Source: Nocardia asteroides
Lineage (GTDB): Bacteria > Actinomycetota > Actinomycetes > Mycobacteriales > Mycobacteriaceae
DNA length: 64,000 nucleotides
Direction: 5' to 3'
Assembly: GCA_019930625.1 (NCBI GenBank)
Contig: CP082844.1
Span: 5,518,001 to 5,582,000 of the forward strand
Shown: in pieces, positions 17,700 to 26,469 of the stretch
Numbering within the stretch: the first letter of the stretch is position 1
How the letters are laid out: each line of letters starts with the position of its first letter
Notes under the pieces: generated by a model
The model's database searches: none
The model's input: only the letters and a program-made list of their open reading frames with translations
Told to the model about the DNA's origin: nothing
Position numbers and translations under genes: made by a program

Positions 17700-19706
17700 A
17701 TGGAGCACCTGAGTGATTTTTCACCGAGCAATGGCTTGGAGCCCACTCTCGCGGGGCAGGCAACGATCGGCGACGCTGCCATCGCAAAGAGGCCGTCGAG
17801 CGTGCTCGTAGTGGGTGCGGGTATCGCGGGATTGACTGCGGCACAATGTCTTCAGAAGCGGGGCCATGCGGTGACCGTGCTGGAGGCGCGCAGCCGGATC
17901 GGCGGCCGGATCTGGACCGACAGCGACGGTGTCGACCTGGGCGCGCACTGGATACACGGTACGGAGGGCAATCCGATCACAGAGTTGGTCGAACAACTCG
18001 AAATCCCGCATAGCTATGTCGGCGGCGACAGTTCCTATACCGGTGGATTCGATAGCCTGACGCTGTTCGGACCCGATCGGCAGATCAGCCCCGCGACGGT
18101 GAAGAACCGGACACTGGAACTCGCCGACGAATTACTCCACGAACTGGAGCGACGCGCGGAGATCGCCCGGCGCAGCGGACATCCCGATGTGCCGCTCGCT
18201 GCGGTCATCGACCAAATCATCGCTGAAGCGGGCCACACTGACGACGATGAACAGGGCATCCGCTATCACCTCAATGTGATTCTGCGCGAGGACGTCGGTG
18301 AGGATCCCGGCGGCCTCTCGTTCAAGTTCTGGGAAGACGGCTACCGCGTCTACGGTTATGGCGACAGCGTCCTGCACGGCGGCTACCAGGCGGTGGTCGA
18401 TGCACTCGCCGAGGATCTGACCATCGAACTGGAAACCGTTGTGCGCCGGATCGAGACCGGCGACGGCTCGACGCCGGTGCGGGTGACAACCGACCTCGGC
18501 GTCTACGAAGCCGACAAGGTTCTGGTCACCGTACCACTCGGCGTCCTCAAGTCGAATGGGATCGAGTTCAGTCCGCTACTGCCGGAAACCAAACGTCATG
18601 CCATCGACCGCGTCGGGTTCGGCGTGCTGAACAAGATCGCCTTGCATTACGACCGAATCTTCTGGCCTGCGGAGCAATACGTCTTCGGTTATTTGTGCCG
18701 TGAGACCGACAGTTACCCGACCGTTGTCATCAGCATGTGGAAGTCGCACGGTAAGCCGATTCTGGTGCTGCTGCTCGGCGCATCGCTCGGGCGCGACTCG
18801 GAGTCTTGGACCGATTTCGAGGTCCAGAATTACGCTGTCGGCGTCGTGCGGGATATCTTCGGCACGAACACTCCGGAGCCCAGGCATGTTTCCCGAACGG
18901 CGTGGTCATCGGATCCCTACGCGCTCGGTTCCTACGCCTGCATCGGTGTCGATGCTTCCCCGCGCGACCTCGACGCGCTCGCCGAACCCGTCGGCGCGCG
19001 CCTGTTCTTCGCGGGCGAGGCGACCAACAGTTACCACTGGGGTTGCGTCCACAGTGCCTACGAGTCGGGTCTACGCGAAGCGGCCCGAATCGCCGATGAC
19101 CCGTCGATCTACAGCCCGCCGAGCACCGAGACCTCGCGCCGACAGCGCCGCGATATCGACCGCATGAAACGCTTCGCGCGAATGCGTATGAAGCACCTCG
19201 GCTTCGACTGTCTGAGAGCTCGCGTGGCGTGCCTCAGCGATGGTGTGGACCCCTTCGGCGTGCCGTTGTTCGCGCCCCTTGTCGACGCCGACCTCGAAAC
19301 CCTTGCCTCCATGTTCGATGAACTCACCTACGCCCCCGGCGACCCCATCTGCCGCGAAGACGACACCGCCCACGGCGTCTACGTCGTCGCCGAGGGTGAC
19401 GTGGAGGTCGATTTCGGCGGTGTCTACGACCGCGCCGTACTGGCCAGAGGCAGTATCCTCGGCGGCCACGACCTGTTCTTCGACGCCAGAACCGCCGCCG
19501 TCACCGCCGTGACCGCAGTCCGTCTCTACTACCTCGACCACTACCGTTACAAAACGTTCCTCTACGCATTCCCGGATGTCATGATGATGATGCTCGCCGA
19601 CCTCGTCACCCGCTGGGAGCAACTGGAACAGGTCCTCGGCGCCGCGGCACTGACGGGGGCACGCCGAATGCTGCAGTCCAGGCACAGCGGCGACATCGCG
19701 TTCTGA
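17700..19706 (+). CDS. Flavin monoamine oxidase fused to cNMP-binding-like domain
   Basis: 668 residues from ATG at 17700; a GTG two codons earlier is possible. Residues about 34-465 form a FAD amine oxidase: dinucleotide motif VLVVGAGIAGLTAAQCLQ, LEARSRIGGRIW, DLGAHWIHG and the C-terminal LFFAGEATNSYHWGCVHSAY. This resembles polyamine oxidase/LSD1-type enzymes, which oxidise amines to imines with H2O2 release. Residues about 540-650 resemble a cyclic-nucleotide-binding fold (EDDTAHGVYVVAEGDVEVDF; ARGSILGGHDLF), but the usual GExALL...RxA phosphate cassette is not clearly present. A basic linker (RRQRRDIDRMKRFARMRMKH) joins them. Allosteric control of oxidation is an inference. Confidence 0.85.
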   Translation: MEHLSDFSPSNGLEPTLAGQATIGDAAIAKRPSSVLVVGAGIAGLTAAQCLQKRGHAVTVLEARSRIGGRIWTDSDGVDLGAHWIHGTEGNPITELVEQLEIPHSYVGGDSSYTGGFDSLTLFGPDRQISPATVKNRTLELADELLHELERRAEIARRSGHPDVPLAAVIDQIIAEAGHTDDDEQGIRYHLNVILREDVGEDPGGLSFKFWEDGYRVYGYGDSVLHGGYQAVVDALAEDLTIELETVVRRIETGDGSTPVRVTTDLGVYEADKVLVTVPLGVLKSNGIEFSPLLPETKRHAIDRVGFGVLNKIALHYDRIFWPAEQYVFGYLCRETDSYPTVVISMWKSHGKPILVLLLGASLGRDSESWTDFEVQNYAVGVVRDIFGTNTPEPRHVSRTAWSSDPYALGSYACIGVDASPRDLDALAEPVGARLFFAGEATNSYHWGCVHSAYESGLREAARIADDPSIYSPPSTETSRRQRRDIDRMKRFARMRMKHLGFDCLRARVACLSDGVDPFGVPLFAPLVDADLETLASMFDELTYAPGDPICREDDTAHGVYVVAEGDVEVDFGGVYDRAVLARGSILGGHDLFFDARTAAVTAVTAVRLYYLDHYRYKTFLYAFPDVMMMMLADLVTRWEQLEQVLGAAALTGARRMLQSRHSGDIAF

Positions 19707-19941
19707 CGCACGCGCCGTCCAGAGGAGCAAGCCCGTTTCAGGTGTAGCGCCGGTCCGACCGCGGAGAGAGGTATAGCCAGCGTTGCTCGCCTCTGCCGCC
19801 TGGTCGTGTGCAGGCCCGGCCGGACTGCGAGTTTCCGGTCGTCTCCGCAACGCCGCGGGGCGTGGGGAACCGGTTCCGCGGTCGGTAGCCGGTTAATGTC
19901 TGGAGCGGACGTCAGGCAAGCAGGAACGACCAAGGAGACGC

Positions 19942-20490
19942 ATGTTCACTCGATATCGTCTGGCCGGAGCCGTTGTTCTCGCAAGCGCGTCGCTCGGGGT
20001 GATCCCGTTCGCAGCCCCGGGCATCGCTGCGCCGCCCGGTGGCACTACCGCGGTCCCCATCATCACCTGCACCGAACACGGCACTGTGAACTGGGCCGGA
20101 TCGGGGTTGGGTTCGTTGCCGTCGAAGGTCGAGTGGACGGCTACCGCCCAATTCACCGACTGTACGGGGACTGCCGTCGACGAGGGGCAGCCGTACCCGG
20201 TGAGCATGGACGAGCAGGGCTTCGAAGTCGCATCGTGCGACGGGAAAGTCAACATCCACCAGGGCACCGGGACCATCACTTGGTCCGATGGCAGCACCAG
20301 CACGATCAGCAGCGCGGCCGCGGGCAATCAGAGCAAATCCAAGGGCTCGGGTCCGGCCTTGTTCCCGATCGTGATCGTATCGGGTACCTACGCGGGACAT
20401 ACCGCATCCGATGACAACACCGTGACCACCGACCAATCCTGTCCCGGCGTCACCGAAGCGGAGCTGGTCGGCACATTCACCGTCTACTGA
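19942..20490 (+). CDS. Secreted protein of unknown function
   Basis: 182 residues from ATG, preceded by AAGGAGACGC. Residues 1-30 form a signal peptide (YRLAGAVVLASASLGVIPFA) cleaved near GIAA. The mature part is rich in Thr, Ser and Gly with four Cys (ITCTEHG, FTDCTG, VASCDG, DQSCPG), and looks like a beta-sandwich exported protein stabilised by two disulfides. I do not recognise a named domain. It ends before a strong hairpin terminator shared with the convergent decarboxylase. Confidence 0.75.
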   Translation: MFTRYRLAGAVVLASASLGVIPFAAPGIAAPPGGTTAVPIITCTEHGTVNWAGSGLGSLPSKVEWTATAQFTDCTGTAVDEGQPYPVSMDEQGFEVASCDGKVNIHQGTGTITWSDGSTSTISSAAAGNQSKSKGSGPALFPIVIVSGTYAGHTASDDNTVTTDQSCPGVTEAELVGTFTVY

Positions 20491-20509
20491 ATGCCCGAGA
20501 TGGGTGAGC

Positions 20510-20537
20510 ACGCCGCCGAAGGGTGCTTCGGCGGCGT
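20510..20537. terminator. Strong hairpin terminator between convergent genes
   Basis: CGCCGCCGAAG (20511-20521), a GGTG loop, and the exact complement CTTCGGCGGCG (20526-20536). One more A-T pair and a GTGA/TCAC outer stem extend it. There is no U-tract, as is common in high-GC actinobacteria. It lies between the secreted protein gene and the decarboxylase stop. Confidence 0.7.
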
Positions 20538-20751
20538 TCACGTACGCGGTGTCCAGCGCCGCCGGACCGGACTGCTGTGATGGCGCCGGATGGTCGGCGT
20601 CACGCGGGTGCACCGCTGCGTCTCACCCTTCCGCTGCCGACGACCTGGCGCCGCGTGAACCGGCTGGCAATCGGGCCAGCAACGAGACAGTCGGCCGGCA
20701 GTGGTGGCCGAACTACCCCCTCCGGGGCAACGCGGCATCACCGCGGCCGAG

Positions 20752-22173
20752 TCAGTATCGTGCGCTGCCAGCGCGTTCACTCAGCAGCGCCCACGCGGCG
20801 GCGACATGCTCGCCTCGGGTGGCAGTGCCGCCGATGGCCAGCCGAAGTGCGAACGCACCACGAACCCTCGTGTGTGACAGAAACACTCGTCCGGTCGCGT
20901 TGACCGCATCGAGCAGTTCCCGATTCGCCGAATCGTCTCCGCGCAGCCGGAAACAGATCAGCGACAGCGGATGCGGAGCCAGCACTTCGAAGCGCTCATC
21001 CGTTCCGACCCAGGAGGCGAACTGCTGGGCCAGTGCCACACTGTGCCGAATATGCTCGCGCAGCCCGGCCGCGCCGTACCAGCGGATCACCGCCCACAAC
21101 TTCAACGCCCGGAACCTACGTCCCACCGGCACCTGCCAATCCCGGTAGTCCACTACTGCACCCGATTCGCTCGCACCGTTGCGCAGGTATTCCGGCAGCA
21201 CCGACAGCGCGCCGGTCAGAGCGCCGCGATCCGCGACGTAGCAAGCGTCGAAGTCCAGGGCGGTGAGCAGCCATTTGTGCGGGTTGGTCGCATACGAATC
21301 GGCGAACTCGGCCACGCCGGCATGGATCCACCGCAGCTCCGGACAGATCGCCGCGACGCCCGCATACGCGGCGTCCACATGCAGCCAGGCGCCGTACTCG
21401 CGACAGACCGGGCCGATGAGTTCCACCGGATCTATCGCACCAGTGGACGTCGTGCCTACCGTCGCCATCACCAGCACGGGAGTGAACCCGAGACCCACGT
21501 CGTGTTCGATCGCGGCACGCAGTGCCTGCGGGTCCATCGACAGGTCGGCGCTGGTCTCGATGAAACGCACCGCCGAGGAGCCCAGACCGGTGGTGCGCGC
21601 GACCTTCTCGAAGCCACAGTTGGCCTCGGCGGAGGTGTAGACGACGTAGCGCCCCAGGCCGATACCCTCCTGGGCCACCTGCCCGCCAGAGGCCCGGTGC
21701 AGCGCCGCGAGCAGCGTGACCAGCATCGCGGTGGAGGCACTGTCCTGAACGACGCCGCCGCCGGTGCCTGCGAAGGTGAAGCGTTCGGGCAGGCCGATCA
21801 GCCCGGCAAGCCAGTCGAGGACATGCTGTTCCAACCCGGTACAGGCCGGACTGGTCTGCCAGAGCATCCCCTGCACGCCCAATCCGGAGGCCAGCAGATC
21901 GGCCAGCGCCGCGGGACCCGACGCGCCCGTCGGGTAGTAGGCGAAAAAACCGGGATGCTGCCAATGCGTCAAGCCGGGCACGATAATGCGATCCATATCG
22001 TCGAGCAGGTCGGGAAACGGCTCACCCAACTCCGGTGGCGATGACGGCAGTTGCGCACGCACCGCACCGGACGGCACCGTCGACAACACCGGCAGGGACT
22101 CCAGCCGCTCCCAGTAGTCGGCCACCCAATCCACCACCGCGCGACCGTGTTCCCGAAACTCCGCCGCAGTCAT
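20752..22173 (-). CDS. PLP-dependent group II amino acid decarboxylase
   Basis: 473 residues from ATG at 22173, giving the family opening MTAAEFREHGRAVVDWVADY. Longer in-frame starts add unrelated sequence. The fold and motifs are those of aromatic-L-amino-acid decarboxylases: HPGFFAYYPTGASGP, the PLP-contact region HVDAAYAG and catalytic Lys in TNPHKWLLTALDFDACYV. The reaction is decarboxylation of an aromatic amino acid to its amine in the cytoplasm. The physiological substrate (Phe, Tyr, Trp or Dopa) cannot be fixed from these motifs. The amine oxidase at 17.7-19.7 kb could act on such amines; this link is inference. Confidence 0.88.
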   Translation of the reverse strand: MTAAEFREHGRAVVDWVADYWERLESLPVLSTVPSGAVRAQLPSSPPELGEPFPDLLDDMDRIIVPGLTHWQHPGFFAYYPTGASGPAALADLLASGLGVQGMLWQTSPACTGLEQHVLDWLAGLIGLPERFTFAGTGGGVVQDSASTAMLVTLLAALHRASGGQVAQEGIGLGRYVVYTSAEANCGFEKVARTTGLGSSAVRFIETSADLSMDPQALRAAIEHDVGLGFTPVLVMATVGTTSTGAIDPVELIGPVCREYGAWLHVDAAYAGVAAICPELRWIHAGVAEFADSYATNPHKWLLTALDFDACYVADRGALTGALSVLPEYLRNGASESGAVVDYRDWQVPVGRRFRALKLWAVIRWYGAAGLREHIRHSVALAQQFASWVGTDERFEVLAPHPLSLICFRLRGDDSANRELLDAVNATGRVFLSHTRVRGAFALRLAIGGTATRGEHVAAAWALLSERAGSARY

Positions 22174-22379
22174 ATGCCGAGGCGGCGCATGGTCCACGGG
22201 CTGTGTGCACAGGGCGCAGGACGCACTCACGTCCTGGTGGGTGTGGAACTCCGAACGGGTGGTCGCCACAGTCAAAGGGTAGAGCTCGGCGCACAGATCG
22301 GTGCCGAGCGGTGGCAATGCGTGTCGCTCGGACGAAACCGTTGCCCGCCAGACTCGACACGACCCGCCACACACGTCGG

Positions 22380-22443
22380 CGCAATGAGCGCCCAGTACGT
22401 TCGTTGAGAAGCAGCAGCATCAAGTCTCCGGCGAGCAGGTTCA
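22380..22443 (-). pseudogene. 5' remnant of a GPP34-family gene
   Basis: The start codon overlaps the stop of the upstream membrane gene (ATGA). The first 20 residues, NLLAGDLMLLLLNERTGRSL, match the start of GPP34 (GOLPH3-like) proteins (LLAEDLLLLLLDDRTGR). The frame then becomes Arg-rich sequence opposite the region upstream of the decarboxylase. No DUF-length GPP34 core follows in any frame. I infer that a deletion or rearrangement near 22380 removed the rest of the gene. Confidence 0.45.
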
Positions 22444-22980
22444 TCACTCGTCCTCGGCTTCCGCGTCGGGGCGGGTCCAGGCCAGGATCATTGTTGGGGT
22501 GCAACCGCCGACAAGCAGCGCGGTCAGCAGCATCACCCCGCCCGCGTAGGCGGACTGGATATTGTCGAGGTCGGTGAATCCGCCCACGACGATCAGCCAG
22601 ATCGCAGGAATCATCGCCAGCGTCTGGGTGAGGGTGAGCCCCACTGAGCGAGCCGCGTTGCGCTGCTCGATCTCCCATTCGTCCAGAGCGCCGACGGGCG
22701 CGTCGGCTTGGCGTCCCGAGACGATCTGCAACGATATCCACAGCGGAAAGAACAGCAGACATATCGGCGCCCACAGCAGGGGTCCCCGCTCCAGACCGCA
22801 CGCGATCAGCACCGCGACGACCGTCAGAGCCAGGAACATCGTCGCGAGGGCCACCACCAGCAACCGGCGGCGGCGCCGCGTCCGCCACCGCGGCAACATG
22901 TGGGCCCAGCGCTCGGCGTAGACCTCGAACCGGCGTGTCCGGCGAGCCTGGTAGCGCTCCAGCAGGTTCGGGTGCGTCAT
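22444..22980 (-). CDS. Four-helix membrane protein, XRE partner
   Basis: 178 residues from ATG at 22980, with GGAGGGG upstream. Four hydrophobic segments form two pairs: LLVVALATMFLALTVVAVLI and LLWAPICLLFFPLWISLQIV, then about 110-130 and 140-165. A basic N-terminus (RRTRRFEVYAERWAHMLPRW) precedes them. It overlaps the upstream XRE regulator by 4 nt and the truncated GPP34 frame by 1 codon, so the three were one operon. HTH plus small membrane-protein pairs are common but mostly uncharacterised; signalling between membrane state and the HTH protein is inferred. Confidence 0.7.
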   Translation of the reverse strand: MTHPNLLERYQARRTRRFEVYAERWAHMLPRWRTRRRRRLLVVALATMFLALTVVAVLIACGLERGPLLWAPICLLFFPLWISLQIVSGRQADAPVGALDEWEIEQRNAARSVGLTLTQTLAMIPAIWLIVVGGFTDLDNIQSAYAGGVMLLTALLVGGCTPTMILAWTRPDAEAEDE

Positions 22981-23255
22981 CGAATATCCCCTCCGTCGTT
23001 CCGGTAGACCGCCGTGGACAGCGGCGCGAATTCTTCCCGCGAGAACACCGCCTCGACCGGCAGGCCGAACACATCGCAGATCCGCAGCGCCAGATCGAGA
23101 CTCGGATAGTGATCGCCTCGTTCCAGCGCCCCGACCGTCTGCGGATTCACCTCGATCGCCTCGGCAAGCTGGGCCCGGCTCATTCTCCGCTCGGCGCGTA
23201 ACACCCCGATGCGGTTGTAAATAGGAAGATTTTTCCCACGCTTCACAGGGGTCAT
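22977..23255 (-). CDS. XRE-family helix-turn-helix regulator (YozG-like)
   Basis: 92 residues from ATG at 23255; an upstream ATG at 23291 is possible. The compact HTH is RIGVLRAERRMSRAQLAEAI then EVNPQTVGALERGDHYPSL, followed by DLALRICDVFGLPVEAVFSR. This is the standard small XRE regulator shape. A palindrome overlaps the 23255 start codon, suggesting autoregulation and possibly a leaderless transcript. Translation is coupled to the membrane protein gene by a 4-nt overlap. Confidence 0.82.
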   Translation of the reverse strand: MTPVKRGKNLPIYNRIGVLRAERRMSRAQLAEAIEVNPQTVGALERGDHYPSLDLALRICDVFGLPVEAVFSREEFAPLSTAVYRNDGGDIR

Positions 23256-23272
23256 ACAACTAAATGTTGCAT
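23254..23272. promoter_or_regulatory. Palindromic operator at the XRE start codon
   Basis: ATACAAC-TAAAT-GTTGCAT, a 7-bp inverted repeat with one mismatch and a 5-bp AT spacer. It sits in an AT-rich pocket of GC-rich DNA and covers the start codon of the XRE gene. It is a likely self-operator. Confidence 0.5.
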
Positions 23273-23686
23273 AAACACAACAGTTCGTCAAGGTTGGAAG
23301 CAGCCCGCTGACGGTGAGCTACGAAGGCGTCGGCAGCCGCGAGGGCGTCGCGTGATGCTCACAATTGTTCTCTGAACCAGCATTTCGCTGACTTGTCGAT
23401 ACCCCGGCAACCTCGGTGCTCAGATGCCGCAGCGCAGCAGGGCTTCGCCCAGGGTTGCGGCTGGGGACGTCGTCGAGGACGGCGAGCCCCGAAGGGGAGG
23501 CCGAGGGTGTGACAGATTCCTATCTCGTCGCCGCCCGTAGCGTGATGACCATGTTCGACACCAACGAGCCGGCCAGGCGGTGATCGTCGGGCCGGCCGTG
23601 ATGGTCACCGAGCAGGGGCCGTCTCGCCGCGTCCGCAACTCCCTCGATAGCTTTCCCGCAGACATCCCTTCACCAGGAGCTGGAAG
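23273..23686. other. Region upstream of the vat-vgb pair
   Basis: About 410 bp between the divergent XRE and vat genes. I see no complete gene. Short frames such as one starting near 23508 (VTDSYLVAARSVMTMFDT) have no identified family. An antibiotic-responsive leader would be expected here if the resistance pair is inducible, but I cannot point to a convincing leader peptide plus paired hairpins. Confidence 0.35.
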
Positions 23687-24328
23687 TTGACACCTGATCC
23701 GACGACCGTCCATCCCCTGCCTGCGCACGAGCGGGTGGTTTTCCTCGCGCCGCTGATCAATTCGCCCAAGATCGTGGTCGGCGACTACACCTACTATGAC
23801 GACCCGGACGGCGCGACGGAGTTCCAGTCCCGCAACGTGCTTTACGCCTACGGTCCGGAGCGGCTGGTCATCGGCAGATACTGCGCGATAGCCGCTGGCA
23901 CGCGGTTCCTGATGGCCGGCGCCGAGCACCCGACGGTGGGCGTGTCCACGTTCCCCTTCACCATGTTCGGTGGTGAGTGGGCTGACAAGACTCTCGACAT
24001 CGTCATGGGCATGCCCAGCCGGGGCGATACCGTGGTCGGCAACGACGTGTGGTTCGGCTACCAGGCCACCGTCATGCCCGGTACCACCATCGGGGACGGC
24101 GCGATCATCGCGACCGGCGCGGTGGTCACCGCGGACGTGCCGCCGTACACGATCGTCGGCGGGAACCCGGCCCGTCCGATCCGCCGACGCTTCGACGATG
24201 CCGACATCGAGCGCCTGCTCCGCGCCGCCTGGTGGGACTGGCCGACCGAACTCGTCACCGAGCACGCCCGCACCATCATGGCCGGCTCTCCTGCCGACAT
24301 CGTCCGCATCGCGGAGGGAATCCGATGA
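23687..24328 (+). CDS. vat: Vat-type streptogramin A O-acetyltransferase
   Basis: 213 residues from TTG, shortly after AGGAG. This is a left-handed beta-helix hexapeptide acetyltransferase of the xenobiotic (XAT) class. Typical Vat/CatB features are IVVGDYTYYDD, LVIGRYCAIAAGTRFLMAGA, catalytic His in GAEHPTVGVSTFPF, GDTVVGNDVWFGYQATVMPG and the C-terminal WWDWPTELV. Vat enzymes acetylate group A streptogramins with acetyl-CoA. The gene overlaps a virginiamycin B lyase gene by 4 nt, which strongly supports a streptogramin role over chloramphenicol or another hydroxyl acceptor. Confidence 0.85.
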   Translation: MTPDPTTVHPLPAHERVVFLAPLINSPKIVVGDYTYYDDPDGATEFQSRNVLYAYGPERLVIGRYCAIAAGTRFLMAGAEHPTVGVSTFPFTMFGGEWADKTLDIVMGMPSRGDTVVGNDVWFGYQATVMPGTTIGDGAIIATGAVVTADVPPYTIVGGNPARPIRRRFDDADIERLLRAAWWDWPTELVTEHARTIMAGSPADIVRIAEGIR

Positions 24329-25191
24329 CCACTATCCAACACAACGCCGTGCCCGGCGGTGGCCCGTACGCGATCACCACGGGCCCGGATGACGCCCTGT
24401 GGTACACGCTTGTCCGGAGTGGACAGATCGGCAGGTTGGTGCCCGGCGGTGAACCGGAGAACCACCAACTCGACCTGGACTGCGGGCCGACGATCATCGC
24501 GTCCGGCCCGGACGGTGCGTTGTGGTTCACGGAGTACCAGGCGCACCGAATCGGCCGGATCACGACAGGAGGCGAGATCACGGAGTTTCCGTTGCGGGAG
24601 TGTGGGCCGTTCGGCATCGCCGCCGGACCCGATGGTGCGTTGTGGTTCACCGAGACCACCGCCGATCGCATCGGCCGGGTCACCACCGAGGGTGCGGTTA
24701 CGGAGTTCCCGCTCCCGACCACGGGCGCGTTCCCGTCCGCGATCACCGTCGGCCCGGACAGTGGAATGTGGTTCACCTTGAACCAGACCAATGCCATCGG
24801 GCGGATCGACATGGACGGCAGCATCACCGTCCACCCGCTACCGACCGAGGCCGCCGCGCCGGTAGGGATCACCGCGGGGCCGGACGGCGCGTTGTGGTTC
24901 GTCGAGATCGCCGCCGGACAGATCGGTCGGATCACCACTTATGGCCGAGTCACCGAGTTCCCGCTACCCGACCGGGCGGCCCGACCGCACGCCATCACCG
25001 CCGGACCGGGTGAAGCACTGTGGTTCACAGAGTGGGGCGGCAACCGTGTCGGGTCCATCACCACCGATGGCGTGATCGAGACATACGACCTGCCCATCCC
25101 CGGCGCCGAACCGCACGGCATCACCCTCGGTCCCGACGGTGCATTGTGGACGGCACTCGAAACCGGCGCACTCGCCCGCATCACGGTTTGA
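24325..25191 (+). CDS. vgb: Virginiamycin B lyase (Vgb)
   Basis: 288 residues from ATG at 24325, overlapping the vat stop (ATGA). The protein is a seven-bladed beta-propeller with repeats of the form GPDGALWFTE-x-IGRIT. The residues expected from Staphylococcus Vgb are in register: His in RPHAIT and the Glu/His pair in AEPHGIT are spaced as H228, E268 and H270 (42 residues between the two His), with a further Glu near the C-terminus (ALET). Vgb linearises group B streptogramins by elimination, not hydrolysis. Coupled translation with Vat gives predicted resistance to both streptogramin components. Confidence 0.9.
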   Translation: MTTIQHNAVPGGGPYAITTGPDDALWYTLVRSGQIGRLVPGGEPENHQLDLDCGPTIIASGPDGALWFTEYQAHRIGRITTGGEITEFPLRECGPFGIAAGPDGALWFTETTADRIGRVTTEGAVTEFPLPTTGAFPSAITVGPDSGMWFTLNQTNAIGRIDMDGSITVHPLPTEAAAPVGITAGPDGALWFVEIAAGQIGRITTYGRVTEFPLPDRAARPHAITAGPGEALWFTEWGGNRVGSITTDGVIETYDLPIPGAEPHGITLGPDGALWTALETGALARITV

Positions 25192-25608
25192 CCGCCGACT
25201 GCCGCACGAAGGTGCGCCTGCCTGCACCCCACCGCCGACCACGCCGGTTCGGCCACGTCGACAAGCGTCCGGGCGCACCGGCTGTCGCAGTTCCCCTTCC
25301 GTGTGGCGCTGTCACCGGGGAAGTCGGGGCCGAGAGACGCGGTGGCTGTGGGGTCGCGCCGACAGGAGTACTCCGCTGCCGTGTGCTCGCTGAACGGGGC
25401 AACCAGCCGAGCCGGCCGCACCGCGTGCGCCCGCGTTGACATGTCGGTGAGATCGTTCGGATGCAGTTGGCGCGTGGGTGGAAGCAACTGAAGGTCCATT
25501 GAGCCCGGCAGCGATAGCGCCGGGGGAGCGGCTTCGGCGCAATCGGCTAGGGGCCGGTGCTGAGCGGGACAGCGCATGTAGTCTCGCGCAGAGGGAGGGG
25601 GCTGCTCA
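25192..25608. other. Intergenic region after vgb
   Basis: 417 bp with no supported gene on either strand and no strong hairpin terminator seen. The last ~30 bp include GGAGGGGG before the next start. Confidence 0.4.
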
Positions 25609-26469
25609 ATGCTGATCGACTTTGTTCCCGATGGGAACCTGTATCCATTCGCGTCGCGCTGGTTCGACTCGTCCGTCGGCCGCGTTCACTACATCGACGA
25701 GGGGGCCGGACCAACGTTCCTGTTCTGTCACGGCGCTCCGGCGTGGAGCTTCCTCTACCGCCACATCGTGCAGGCCCTGCGCGATCGGTACCGCTGTGTC
25801 GCCGTCGACTACCCGGGCTTCGGATTGTCCGAACGGCCCATGGGTTTCGGTTACACCATCGCCGAGCACACCGCGGTCCTCGGCGAGTTGATCGATCATT
25901 TGCAACTCGATGGCTTCGTCGTGATGGGACACGATTGGGGCGGACCCATCGGTCTGGGCGCGGTCACCGCGCGGGCGGACCGGGTGAGAGGGATCGTTCT
26001 GGGCAATACCGTGTTCTGGCCGATCGAGGCAGTCGCCAACCGGGCGTTCAGCATGATCATGAGCAGCCGTCCGATGCAGTGGCGGATACTCGAACACAAC
26101 TTTCTCGTCGAGCGCGTGTTGCTCGCTGAGCTGAAGTACAAACTCACCGCGGCCGAGGCCGATCACTACCGCGCGGTGCAACCCACCGCCGAAGCCCGTC
26201 GCGGACTCGCCGTCATGCCCGGGCAGATTCGTGCCGCGCGTCCACTGCTCGAGCGACTCGCCCGGGACGTACCTGCCCTGCTCGGCGACAAGCCGACCCT
26301 GTTGGTGTGGGGAATGCGTGACATGGTCTTCCGGCCGAGCGCCTGTGTCCCACGAATGCGCGCCGCCTTCGCAGATCTCGAAGTGGTCGAGTTGCCGCGC
26401 ACTCGTCACTTCATCCAGGAACACGAACCGCGTGCGATCACGGAAGCGATCGCGAAGCGTTTCTCGTAA
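25609..26469 (+). CDS. Haloalkane dehalogenase-like alpha/beta hydrolase
   Basis: 286 residues, with GAGGGGG upstream of ATG. Core motifs are HGAPAWSFLYR (oxyanion loop), nucleophile Asp in VMGHDWGGPIG, acid Asp in LLVWGMRDMVF and the catalytic His in RTRHFIQEHEP. An Asp nucleophile followed by Trp is the pattern of haloalkane and fluoroacetate dehalogenases and soluble epoxide hydrolases. The HFxQE ending favours dehalogenases. Whether the halide-binding second residue is present cannot be judged without a structure. It is a monocistronic cytoplasmic enzyme. Confidence 0.8.
   Translation: MLIDFVPDGNLYPFASRWFDSSVGRVHYIDEGAGPTFLFCHGAPAWSFLYRHIVQALRDRYRCVAVDYPGFGLSERPMGFGYTIAEHTAVLGELIDHLQLDGFVVMGHDWGGPIGLGAVTARADRVRGIVLGNTVFWPIEAVANRAFSMIMSSRPMQWRILEHNFLVERVLLAELKYKLTAAEADHYRAVQPTAEARRGLAVMPGQIRAARPLLERLARDVPALLGDKPTLLVWGMRDMVFRPSACVPRMRAAFADLEVVELPRTRHFIQEHEPRAITEAIAKRFS

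Noticed and set aside
23420..24265. Minus-strand open frame opposite vat
   Set aside because: Asp/Gly/Arg-rich shadow; the plus-strand hexapeptide repeats are decisive.
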